Source: JAFGBM01 sp964610155 (lineage in GTDB: Bacteria; Actinomycetota; Actinomycetes; Actinomycetales; Demequinaceae). From it: 32,963 bases of DNA. Position numbers and translations under genes: made by a program. The number at the start of each line of letters is the position of its first letter. Position 1 is the stretch's first letter. Below are positions 7,838 through 16,426 of the stretch, one piece after another. The DNA is taken from NCBI GenBank assembly GCA_964610155.1, contig CAZSUY010000014.1, forward strand, positions 1 to 32,963. Direction: 5' to 3'. Under the pieces are notes generated by a model that searched no databases, was not told where the DNA came from, and saw nothing but the letters and a program-made list of their open reading frames with translations.

Positions 7838-10800
7838 CTAGAAGCGCCCGGCGTTCAAGCACATGGCAAGGGCCACTGATTCGTCCCCGTTGAAGACGAA
7901 TTTGACCCCACCCGAACCGTTGCCGTCGATGGAGCCATACACTCCGAGGTGGGGCGCCACACCGGCACACCGGTAGTCGAGGACCGCCCGTAACTTCTCG
8001 GTCGTGATCGGACCCCAGTACCCGTCCGCGTAGATGTTGCTCGAAGCGCCACCGTCGTTGGCATTTAGCCAGTTCTGGAAGTACTTGGCGCTGCTCGAAT
8101 AGGCTCCATAGGTCTCCCATACCGGGCTTCGGCCGAAGTTGTGCGTCGACGGCGTCAATCCGATGGCAGAGGAGAGTGCAATCCAGTGCGTCGAATCCCA
8201 TCCGCCGACCGACAGGTTCGGTCGACTCGCAGCTTCGGCATTGGCTGCCGCCGCCGATGCCGCGGCCTGTGTGGCTGACGCCTGGGCGCTGACAAGCGAG
8301 GCAGCCGCCGCCGAGGCCGACTCCTGAGATGAAGTCACACTGGCGTTGGTCGCCGGAACGGGAATCGTGTCCCTGGCCGCGATGGCCGCCGAGACGGCGG
8401 CGTTTGCGTCCTCGACGGCCTGGGTGGCAATGGCCACCGCGGCCGCGGCATCAACTGAAGCCTGGTTCGCCACCGCCGCCTGAGCGGTGGCGCCTGCCTT
8501 GGTCGTCGCCGCATTGGCGGCTGAGGCGGCGGACGCCGCCGCAGCCGCCTTCTGAGACGCCAGGGTTGCGGCTCCAGAGGCCTGCGTTGCGGCGCCTTCA
8601 ACGAGCCCAGCCTGCGCCTCGGCCTCGTCTACATAGGCGAGCGCCGGGGCCGCGAGGGCCTCGGCCGCGTCGACCGACGCCTGCGCCGCCGTTACTGCCT
8701 CTGCCGCAGCGACGGAGTCCATGGCCGCTTGGGCCGCGGCGTCGGTCGCCTCACTCGATGCTGCACCGCTGGCGGCATTGGCAGCCGCCTGCGCTGCGTC
8801 CGCCGCGGCCTGCGCATGCTGAACTGCGTCCTCCGCAGCCGACACCACCGCGATGTACCCGTCAATGAGTGCGATGTTGCCCGAAACCAAATCCATTGAA
8901 TCCAGCGCCGACGCCGCCGATGCCGCGGCCGTGTTCGCGGCGCCAAGCTCCGACGCCGCTATCGCTGCCTCGGCGAGGGCGAGATCCTTCGCCGCCTCTC
9001 GCTCCTCGGCGAGGATGCGATCGGCTGAAGCCTGAGCCGCGTCTGCTGATGCCCACGCAGCGACCACGGCAGCCTGCGCCGACGCTTCGGCGATGGATGC
9101 TATCGTCAGCGACGCATTCCCGCTCACAGAGTTGGCGAAGAACGCCTCCGCCTCGACCTTGTCCTGCGCCGCCTCGACTGCCGGGAGGGCATTCTCTGCC
9201 GCCATTGCCTTCTGTTCGGCCAACTCGGCCTGCTGATAGGCGATCGTCGACGTTGCGGCCGTGTCCGCAGCGAGTGCGGCGGTTGCAGCCGCATTCGCGT
9301 ATCCGGTGACGACGGCCGCGGCATTCACCGTCGCGGTAGCCGCCGAGCTCGTGCTGAGATTGGAGTCGTTGAATCGGCCCGCGTTCAGGCACGCCGCCAA
9401 GACCGCAGCCTCGTCCTGGTTGAATCCCCACTGCTGGTTATTCACGTAACCGTCCCACCCATCTACGACGGTGTACTGCCACGGGTCATTCCAGTCGCAG
9501 CGCACGTCCATCACGTGGCGGAGCTTCTCGGTCGTGATCGGTCCCCACGCGCCGTCAGCCGTGATGTCCTCGACTCCAGCTGGTAGCCCATCGATGGCGT
9601 TCAGATAGTTCTGAAACACCGCCGCCGAGGACGTCGTCCGGGTCTGGTACCGCAGGAAAGCCGAGTCTCGACCGAAGTTGTCGTGCGGGCCCGTCCATCC
9701 GATCGCATCCGCGAGTGCCTGCCAGTGGGCCGAACCCCACCAGACATCCGACGAACTCGTATCGGTGGTCCCGACATAGAGGCTCGGCCGACTCGCGGCT
9801 TCCGCCGTCGCGTAGTCCGCATACCTCTGGGCGTCCACTCTCGATGCCTGTGCGGCCTCAAGCGCCTCCTCCGCCTCGGTCACGGCGACACCGGCCCGGG
9901 CCTCATCGTTGAGCGCGACCCCCGTGCCCGCTCGCTCCGCGGCGGCCGCAGCCGCCGTGGAGGCCGCCCGGGCATCCGCCAAGGCGCCTGCCGCTATGGA
10001 TTCCGCGGCCAGTGCCTCTGTCACCGCCTGGCTCGCAATCGCCGCCTGGGCCTGGGCCCCGGACTTGGTCGAGGCGGAGTTGGCCGAGTGTGCTGCGTTT
10101 GCGACAGCAGTGGCGACCGATGATGCGGTGGATGCGGCCGCCTGAGCCACGTCTGCGGCCGTCTCGGCGATCTCCCGCTGGGCCGCAACCTCCTCTTCAT
10201 ATGCGAGGAGTGGGGCAGCGTAGTCGCCCGCCTCATTGGCAGAGGCCCGGGCTCGGGTGGCCGCCTGGGATGCCTGGTCGGCGTCGTCTGCGGCCTGCGA
10301 CGCATGGGCTAGGGCCGTCGGCGTGCCGACGATCCCTGCCGCCGTCTCCGCCTTGCCTGCGGCTTCCAGAGCGGCGCTGGCGGCTGCCTCTGCGGCGTCG
10401 GCCTGCTCCGCCGCGCCGTCCGCTAATACCTGGGCCTCGGCCCCGTTGGGTGCGGCGAGGGCCAGCGCTGCGGCATCAATCGCGGCCGCCTCAGCCGTCG
10501 TCGCGTCGGCCAACCCGGTCGACGCTATCCACGCCTGCGCGGCAGCCTCGGCCTCAGCGGCCGAGCGTCGTGCGGCGTCCGCCGATACCGCTGCGCTGGC
10601 CTGATCGTCCTCAGCCAGGGAAACCGACACCAAGGCCGCCGCTGTTCCGACGAAGTCCGATTCCGTCAAGGCCGCGTCTAGCGCCTGCTGTGCGATCGTG
10701 GCCGATTCGGCCGCCTGCGTTGCGGCCAAGGCCGCGAGACCGGAGGCTGCCACGGCGTCGTCGAGGTTGGTGGCATCGAGCGCGAGATCAGCCTGTGCGG

Positions 10801-13800
10801 CCGCCGCTTGCTCTCCACTAGCCGCCTCACCCGCGGCGGATGCTGCGACGGAGGCGTGGGCCCGGGCCGCCGCCTCGGTGGCCGCGATCCCGTCGATACC
10901 AGCATCGTCGGAGTATTGCCCAGCGAGCGAAGCGGATTGCTGGGCCTCATAGGCAGAGTCCGCCGCGGCTGGCCCGCCAGCCTCGGCGGCACTCGTGGCG
11001 ATACCGAAGGCGGTCTCGGCCGCGCCTGCCGCGTCGTGCGCAAGTCCTGCCTGGGTCCGCACCTCAGCCGCCTGAGCGCTCGCTTCCGCTGCGTATATAG
11101 CCGCCTCTGCCGCATTGGGAGAGGCGGACGCGGCATCTGCGGCGTCTTCGGCGGCCGCGAGGGCGGTGTCAGCTGCGGTAAGGGCGGTCTCGGCCGCCTC
11201 GCGTTGGGCGTCGGCGATCTCGGCCGCTTCTGCCGCCCGCTCATCTGCCGCGATGCGGTTCGCCGAACTAATGGCGTTCACCGTCGCCGTGGCCGCGTCC
11301 TCGCGCCACGTCGTCGCCTCATTTAAAGATGCCTGCGCCGATGCTTCGGCGGCCTGAGCGTCCGGCGTGCCGGCGGTCGTGGCCGCCTCGACGGTTGCCC
11401 CGTACGCTTCTGTGGTGTCATCGAGTGCCTCGCCGGCGAGACTCAACTGCTCGAGCGCGAGATACGCGAGATCGTAGGCCTCTGCGGAGGTTCCCGCCTC
11501 GTCGGCCTGCTCCGCGTATCCTTGGGCGGCCTCGGCCGCAGCTCGGGCATCCGCGAGTGCGTCGGCGGCCCACATGGCCCCGTCCGCCGCATGGGCTTCG
11601 GCTGCCGAGACCGTCGCGTCGCTCAGCCATGACGCCGCGTCGTCGACCGCGTCGTCCGAGGCCTGAAGCGACGCACGGGTCGCCGAGTTGTCGACAGCCG
11701 CGACGGCGTCCGCAGCAATCTGTCGGAATGCGACCACGTCGTCGTAGGCGTCCTGGGCTGCCTGACGATCCTGGTCGGCGAGGGTGACTGCGTCCGAAGA
11801 ATCCAGCCGTGTCGTCGCCGCCTTGGCCGCGGAGGCGTGGTCCGCCGCCTCAAGGGCGGCGTCCTGGGCAAGCCCGGCCGCTATTTCGGCATTGGTCGCC
11901 GCCGATGCTGCCTTCTCTTCGTTCTGAATGCGGTTGAGCGATGCCTGAGCGTCCGACAGCGACTGGTCGGCCGCCGCCTTCGAGTCCCCGGCATTCGCGA
12001 GTGCGTCTGCGGTCGTCTGAACCGCGGCAGAGGTCACCACTGTGCCCACGGCCGCATCGGCGGCCGCCGCCCGGTCGTGGGACGTCTGGGCCGCGCTCAC
12101 TGCCACGGCTGCGGCATTCACCGCTTGCTGGGCGAGACCGACGGCGGCCTGGGCGTCAACCGAGTTGGTGGCGTCGCCCGCTGCGTCAGCGGCGTCGGCC
12201 GCCGCGGCAGCGCTTTCTGAGGCTTGTAGGCGCGCGGCGGCGGAGTTGGCCACAGCCGCGAAAGCGGCCGCCTGATTGGCCGCCACCTTCGCGCTGTCAA
12301 GGTTGTTGTCCGCTAGGGTCAACCAGCCATTCCCAATGGAGGAGGCAGCCTCCACCGCATATTCGACGGCAGTCACGTGTCGGTCGATCGCAACTCCGTA
12401 GGCTTCGCTCGCGTCACTGGCTCGCAGATCTGCCTGGGCTGCGGCTGCGGTCGCCGTTCCAGAGTCTTCCGCCTCCAGAGCGATGGAGGCGTTTCCCTCC
12501 GCCAGCCCCGACGCCGTTTCAGCATCTCTTGCGGCGTCACCGACCGCATACGCAGCATCCTCAACGGCCTTCTCGAGCCCCTTCTGCGTCACAACGGAAT
12601 CGGCCGCATTCGCAGCGCTAAGCGCACGAGTTGCTTCCTGCTGAGTCGACAAATACACGGCGTTGAGACTGTCCCTAAGAGCCAACGACTCGGTGGTCGC
12701 AAGCACCGTGGCCGCAGAATAGGCAAAGTTCCAAGCAATCAACGCTTCGGCGACGGCAGCATCGGCGATTGTGACTGCATCGTGGGCGGCATTTACCGCT
12801 GCTTGTGCATCGGCAACGGAGGTCGCCGTCTCGGCTTCGCGCTTCCGCGCCTCGGCCACTTCAGCCGCCTCATAGGCACCCTTGTGGTCCGCGACAAGCC
12901 GAGCCGCGTTCATATACAGCTTGGCCTCATCGCGAAGGCTCCAGTACTCGTTCTTGACATCTGCGGCACGCCCCCTCGCGCCGTCGAGAACAGCCGCGTT
13001 GGCGATTGAGACATGCGACGCGACTTCCTCGTACATGTTTGAAATCGTCTGCGACGTCGTCCGAGCCTCGTTGAAAGCCAACTGGGTGGCGTCCAAGGCA
13101 GTTTGAGCCTCATCGGCGAAGACATGCGCATCCTCTGCGGTTTCCGCGGCACTAGCCGATACGTACATGGCCTTGGTCGTCGCGACATCGTTCTGCACGC
13201 TGGTGCGGTATTCCTCGGAGTCAATCCGATTGACCTCGTCTATGGCTTTGCTCACCACGAGGATCCATGCGTCAGGTTCGTCACCCCGAGCATCCTCCAA
13301 GAGCCCGTCAACGTATTCGATGTCCCCGGAAATGCCGACACTGGCTACGGCGGCCGGAAGTTTGGTTGACGCCGGCCGGGTTCCGCCCATGGTGTAACCG
13401 GTGACGATGGCGTTGAGGTCGCCCGAGATACTGTCCAAATTCCCCGAGTAGTTCTCAAGACTCAGGATCAACGCGCTGATCGCCTGAGCGTGGGCAACCG
13501 AATCTGAAAGAGCGGTCGTATCCACCGCGTTCGCGGCCTCATCGAGCGCCCCCTGCACCTGACCCATGACTGTGCTGACGTCATCGGCAAGAAAGTCGAT
13601 GCGTTGTTGCACGGGACCGTATGACCTGTAGAAGTTCGGGCCAAGACCGCCCAGGGCGATGCATTCCTGGAACGCCGTGGCCAGTTCCACAGTCATCGGG
13701 ATCCCCGGATCATCAACCCCGGTGATGTCAACGCCAGGGATGGCCTCCGAGGCCGCCAAACATCGGTGATTGACGACGCTGGCGATCTTCTCGTTTGTCT

Positions 13801-14713
13801 GTTGTCGCCAGTGCCCACCTACTGTGATTCGACCCGAATCATAATCGTCTACGGAGTTGAGATAGGTCTGAAGGGCCTGCACGTTCGCGTTCACGGCCGA
13901 TGAGGTTGTCGTGCTGTTCAGGATGTCGGTGTCGCGATAGAAGCTCGCAGCGGTATACGTGCCAGCGGGGAGTCCTGCCAATGAAGCAACAGCCGTCCAT
14001 TGGGTGGATATCCACTCGTAGGACGCAGGCGGGTCGGGAGGGGGCGGAGTACTACCGTCGAGTTTCGACGCATCCTTTAGGCGGTAGAACCCGAGGAACT
14101 TTGTCGCATGCATGCTCCCTTCGTTCCATGGGCGGTTGTTCGCATCGTCATCATTCAGCTGGCCTGGCGACGGATAGTTCTCCCCCGTATGGCTGGGGAG
14201 CATCTCAATCCGCCTATTGCCCCCAACGTAAATGGCGACGTGAATCACCGCAGAACTGGAGGTCCCATAGAACATGAGGTCACCGGGAAGGGCCTCGCTC
14301 GGTACAGAACCCACTCTGTCGAATAGCTCCATCTGTGCCTGAGCGCTTGTCGTCCCCCCAGGGGCAGAGCTTGTGGGTTGCCGAAGCGTTACCCCGATCT
14401 TCTGGTACGCGTAGTACGCGAGACCCGAGCAGTCCGTCCCAACGCTGATCAGGTCTGCGATATTGTTGCTCCGCGCTCCACCGAGGTAGTAGAAGACGCG
14501 ATTGGCATCGACTTCCTGGGCCGCTGTGATGATGGCGCATCGCGCCGTAGAAAGCCCATCACACGACACCGTCGGAGCTGCCGCGGAAGCTGGCGCGGCC
14601 GTTGCGACGGGCACGAGAACCGCCAACACCAAAGCGGTGAGGACCACTCCGGTCACGCCCAACAACCCACCAACTCGACGTCGAGGCGCCGATCCCTTTG
14701 CCTTGATGTTCAC
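7838..14713 (-). CDS. giant secreted NlpC/P60 protein with Ala-rich helical repeats and three paired-Cys domains
   Basis: A 2291-residue exported protein. Residues 1-45 form a signal peptide (RRR, hydrophobic core, then AAPASA). An NlpC/P60 cysteine peptidase domain covers about 51-215. Its catalytic Cys is C95 (TDCSGLAYYAY), the His is H158 (VIHVAIYVGG), and the likely third residue is H175 (PSHTG). This fold normally cleaves peptidoglycan stem peptides. After a Pro-rich linker (222-230) come domain copy A1 (about 233-357), about 1285 residues of Ala-rich helix, copy A2 (about 1645-1783), about 380 more helical residues, and copy A3 (about 2170-2291). Each A copy has two Cys. There is no LPxTG or C-terminal membrane anchor. 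The GTG start at 14713 follows a GGAGGG purine tract by 7 nt. Family knowledge supports the N-terminal domain only; the stalk and A domains are unrecognised. A wall-bound or secreted fibre is inferred. Confidence 0.9.
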   Translation of the reverse strand: MNIKAKGSAPRRRVGGLLGVTGVVLTALVLAVLVPVATAAPASAAAPTVSCDGLSTARCAIITAAQEVDANRVFYYLGGARSNNIADLISVGTDCSGLAYYAYQKIGVTLRQPTSSAPGGTTSAQAQMELFDRVGSVPSEALPGDLMFYGTSSSAVIHVAIYVGGNRRIEMLPSHTGENYPSPGQLNDDDANNRPWNEGSMHATKFLGFYRLKDASKLDGSTPPPPDPPASYEWISTQWTAVASLAGLPAGTYTAASFYRDTDILNSTTTSSAVNANVQALQTYLNSVDDYDSGRITVGGHWRQQTNEKIASVVNHRCLAASEAIPGVDITGVDDPGIPMTVELATAFQECIALGGLGPNFYRSYGPVQQRIDFLADDVSTVMGQVQGALDEAANAVDTTALSDSVAHAQAISALILSLENYSGNLDSISGDLNAIVTGYTMGGTRPASTKLPAAVASVGISGDIEYVDGLLEDARGDEPDAWILVVSKAIDEVNRIDSEEYRTSVQNDVATTKAMYVSASAAETAEDAHVFADEAQTALDATQLAFNEARTTSQTISNMYEEVASHVSIANAAVLDGARGRAADVKNEYWSLRDEAKLYMNAARLVADHKGAYEAAEVAEARKREAETATSVADAQAAVNAAHDAVTIADAAVAEALIAWNFAYSAATVLATTESLALRDSLNAVYLSTQQEATRALSAANAADSVVTQKGLEKAVEDAAYAVGDAARDAETASGLAEGNASIALEAEDSGTATAAAAQADLRASDASEAYGVAIDRHVTAVEYAVEAASSIGNGWLTLADNNLDSAKVAANQAAAFAAVANSAAARLQASESAAAAADAADAAGDATNSVDAQAAVGLAQQAVNAAAVAVSAAQTSHDRAAAADAAVGTVVTSAAVQTTADALANAGDSKAAADQSLSDAQASLNRIQNEEKAASAATNAEIAAGLAQDAALEAADHASAAKAATTRLDSSDAVTLADQDRQAAQDAYDDVVAFRQIAADAVAAVDNSATRASLQASDDAVDDAASWLSDATVSAAEAHAADGAMWAADALADARAAAEAAQGYAEQADEAGTSAEAYDLAYLALEQLSLAGEALDDTTEAYGATVEAATTAGTPDAQAAEASAQASLNEATTWREDAATATVNAISSANRIAADERAAEAAEIADAQREAAETALTAADTALAAAEDAADAASASPNAAEAAIYAAEASAQAAEVRTQAGLAHDAAGAAETAFGIATSAAEAGGPAAADSAYEAQQSASLAGQYSDDAGIDGIAATEAAARAHASVAASAAGEAASGEQAAAAQADLALDATNLDDAVAASGLAALAATQAAESATIAQQALDAALTESDFVGTAAALVSVSLAEDDQASAAVSADAARRSAAEAEAAAQAWIASTGLADATTAEAAAIDAAALALAAPNGAEAQVLADGAAEQADAAEAAASAALEAAGKAETAAGIVGTPTALAHASQAADDADQASQAATRARASANEAGDYAAPLLAYEEEVAAQREIAETAADVAQAAASTASSVATAVANAAHSANSASTKSGAQAQAAIASQAVTEALAAESIAAGALADARAASTAAAAAAERAGTGVALNDEARAGVAVTEAEEALEAAQASRVDAQRYADYATAEAASRPSLYVGTTDTSSSDVWWGSAHWQALADAIGWTGPHDNFGRDSAFLRYQTRTTSSAAVFQNYLNAIDGLPAGVEDITADGAWGPITTEKLRHVMDVRCDWNDPWQYTVVDGWDGYVNNQQWGFNQDEAAVLAACLNAGRFNDSNLSTSSAATATVNAAAVVTGYANAAATAALAADTAATSTIAYQQAELAEQKAMAAENALPAVEAAQDKVEAEAFFANSVSGNASLTIASIAEASAQAAVVAAWASADAAQASADRILAEEREAAKDLALAEAAIAASELGAANTAAASAASALDSMDLVSGNIALIDGYIAVVSAAEDAVQHAQAAADAAQAAANAASGAASSEATDAAAQAAMDSVAAAEAVTAAQASVDAAEALAAPALAYVDEAEAQAGLVEGAATQASGAATLASQKAAAAASAASAANAATTKAGATAQAAVANQASVDAAAAVAIATQAVEDANAAVSAAIAARDTIPVPATNASVTSSQESASAAAASLVSAQASATQAAASAAAANAEAASRPNLSVGGWDSTHWIALSSAIGLTPSTHNFGRSPVWETYGAYSSSAKYFQNWLNANDGGASSNIYADGYWGPITTEKLRAVLDYRCAGVAPHLGVYGSIDGNGSGGVKFVFNGDESVALAMCLNAGRF

Positions 14714-14894
14714 CGAACCGCCCTCCCCCCTCCCCGAAACTCGGGCTTAAAAATCGTGTGACCTCCGCCACACCCGAGAAAACGCTCCCACGCTCCAAAC
14801 CGCGCCGCAACTCGGGGAGCCAGACTCCGTCAACGGAAAGCAACACAAAACCCCCGATTCAAGGCAGACCGCCCTTTCCCCCGGGACTTAGGTC
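14714..14894. other. intergenic region upstream of the giant gene
   Basis: This 181-nt gap lies between the argH stop and the giant gene's GTG. The ribosome site is an unusually long purine run, GGGGAGGGGGGAGGGCGG, read on the minus strand just before the start. A TTGACG (minus strand, near 14846-14851) could be a -35 box, but no AT-rich -10 follows at the right distance. An imperfect GTGTG/CACAC inverted repeat lies near 14755-14776. There is no clear terminator after argH, so readthrough from the arginine operon into the giant gene is possible. Confidence 0.4.
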
Positions 14895-16418
14895 CTACCC
14901 CACGCTCCAGGGCCGGAAGTGCCTCACCCGGGCCCGCGCGGCCTTGCCCTGCTCGACGACCCGCGCGGGCGCCGTCCCGCCGACCCCATCCCGCGATGCC
15001 AGCGCCGCCTCCACGGTGAGCGCCTCCCGCACTGCTGGCTTGAGAGCGGGCGAGATCCCCGCCATCTCTTCATCGGTCAGTTCCGTGAGCCCGATCCCTC
15101 GCTTTTCGCATACCCGCACGCACGCACCCGCAACCTCGTGAGCCTCCCTAAACGGCAGCCCCTCCCGGACCAGCCACTCGGCCAGGTCTGTGGCAAGCGA
15201 AAACCCCGCAGGTGCCAGTTCCGCCATCCGCTCCGTCTGGAACCTGAGCGTCTTGACCATCCCCGCAAACGCCGGCAAGAGAGCCTCAAGAGTGTCGACG
15301 GCATCGAACACCGGCTCCTTGTCCTCCTGCAGGTCCCTGTTATATGCGAGAGGCAGCCCCTTGAGGGTCGCCAAGAGCCCCGTGAGGTCTCCGATGAGCC
15401 GCCCCGCCTTGCCCCGCGCGAGCTCGGCGATGTCGGGGTTCTTCTTCTGGGGCATGATGCTCGAACCCGTCGAATAGGCGTCATCGAGCTTGACGAACCC
15501 GAACTCCACCGTCGCCCACGTCGTGATCTCTTCCGATAACCGCGACAGGTCCACCCCGATCATCGCCGCGATCCACGAGAACTCCGCGACCACATCCCTG
15601 GCCGAGACCGCGTCGATCGAGTTCTCGAGCACACCTGTGAATCCGAGGCGCCTCGCCAAGTCCTCCCCGTCGAGGCCGAGGGTCGAGCCAGCCAGTGCCC
15701 CCGAACCATATGGTGACCACGCGGCCCGCGAATCCCAGTCCGTGAGCCGCTCGACGTCCCTGAGTAGCGGCCACGCGTGTGCCAGCAGGTGGTGGGCCAG
15801 CGTGACGGGTTGGGCGTGCTGAAGGTGGGTGCGACCGGGCATCGGGTCATCGATGTGCCGATCGGCCTGCTCCAGAAGGGTGTCGACGACGTCTAAGACG
15901 AGCCCGGAGACGACGCGGGCATGGCGACGAAGGTACAGGCGGATGAGGGTAGCGATCTGGTCGTTGCGGCTTCGACCTGCCCTGATCCTGCCCCCTAGGT
16001 CCGGCCCGACCTTCTCGATGAGCCCCCGCTCGAGAGCGGCGTGGACGTCCTCATCCTCGGCGGAGGGAACGAACGCCCCAGACGCGACCTCGGCCTGGAG
16101 CCGTTGGAGCGCTGTCACGAGAGCGGTGGCCTCCTTCGACGTCAGGAGCCCGACCTTCTCTAGCGCCCGGGCGTGCGCGATGGAACCGGTGAGGTCGTCG
16201 TCGGCCAGGCGCCAATCGAAATGGATCGACCGGCTCAGCACGGCGAGGGCCGGAGCCGGAGGCTCCTCGAACCGCCCGCCCCAGAGGGCGCCACCGTGAG
16301 TCCCGGCATTTCCGGTCGAAGGAGGCGCCGCGGCGACGACCCCAGGGGCAGATCCCGACCTGTCGTCCGCAGCCTTGCCCTTCTTGGCCGCATGGGCTTT
16401 GCCGCCGCTCCTTGCCAT
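14895..16418 (-). CDS. argH: argininosuccinate lyase
   Basis: Last step of arginine synthesis: argininosuccinate to arginine plus fumarate (EC 4.3.2.1), a cytoplasmic homotetramer of the fumarase/aspartase superfamily. The superfamily signature GSSIMPQKKNP is present, as are LWGGRF near the N-terminus, AGRSRNDQ, and GRTHLQHAQP with its catalytic His. At 507 residues it is longer than usual because about 42 Ala/Lys/Gly-rich residues (starting MARSGGKAHAAKKGK) precede the normal ALWGGRF start. The ATG is supported by AGGAGG 4 nt upstream, so the extension seems real. It begins 8 nt after argG. Its last 26 codons have a diverged second copy at 7723-7800, beyond the giant gene. Confidence 0.96.
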   Translation of the reverse strand: MARSGGKAHAAKKGKAADDRSGSAPGVVAAAPPSTGNAGTHGGALWGGRFEEPPAPALAVLSRSIHFDWRLADDDLTGSIAHARALEKVGLLTSKEATALVTALQRLQAEVASGAFVPSAEDEDVHAALERGLIEKVGPDLGGRIRAGRSRNDQIATLIRLYLRRHARVVSGLVLDVVDTLLEQADRHIDDPMPGRTHLQHAQPVTLAHHLLAHAWPLLRDVERLTDWDSRAAWSPYGSGALAGSTLGLDGEDLARRLGFTGVLENSIDAVSARDVVAEFSWIAAMIGVDLSRLSEEITTWATVEFGFVKLDDAYSTGSSIMPQKKNPDIAELARGKAGRLIGDLTGLLATLKGLPLAYNRDLQEDKEPVFDAVDTLEALLPAFAGMVKTLRFQTERMAELAPAGFSLATDLAEWLVREGLPFREAHEVAGACVRVCEKRGIGLTELTDEEMAGISPALKPAVREALTVEAALASRDGVGGTAPARVVEQGKAARARVRHFRPWSVG

Positions 16419-16426
16419 CGTTCCTC

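Noticed and set aside
8220..13650. CRISPR-like or satellite repeat array
   Set aside because: The DNA repeats come from degenerate Ala codons in one continuous reading frame. There are no constant repeats with unique spacers.
14714..14894. A ydaO-type cyclic di-AMP riboswitch upstream of the NlpC/P60 gene
   Set aside because: Such riboswitches often precede actinobacterial wall hydrolases, so I looked for one. The 181-nt region lacks the conserved GGGTCGC-type and GGGGTGAATCC-type segments and the expected helices.
7723..14972. Integrase- or transposon-borne genomic island
   Set aside because: There is no integrase, transposase, terminal inverted repeat or short target duplication in the interval. 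The only boundary signal is the duplicated argH end, which is too diverged to be a fresh attachment-site core.
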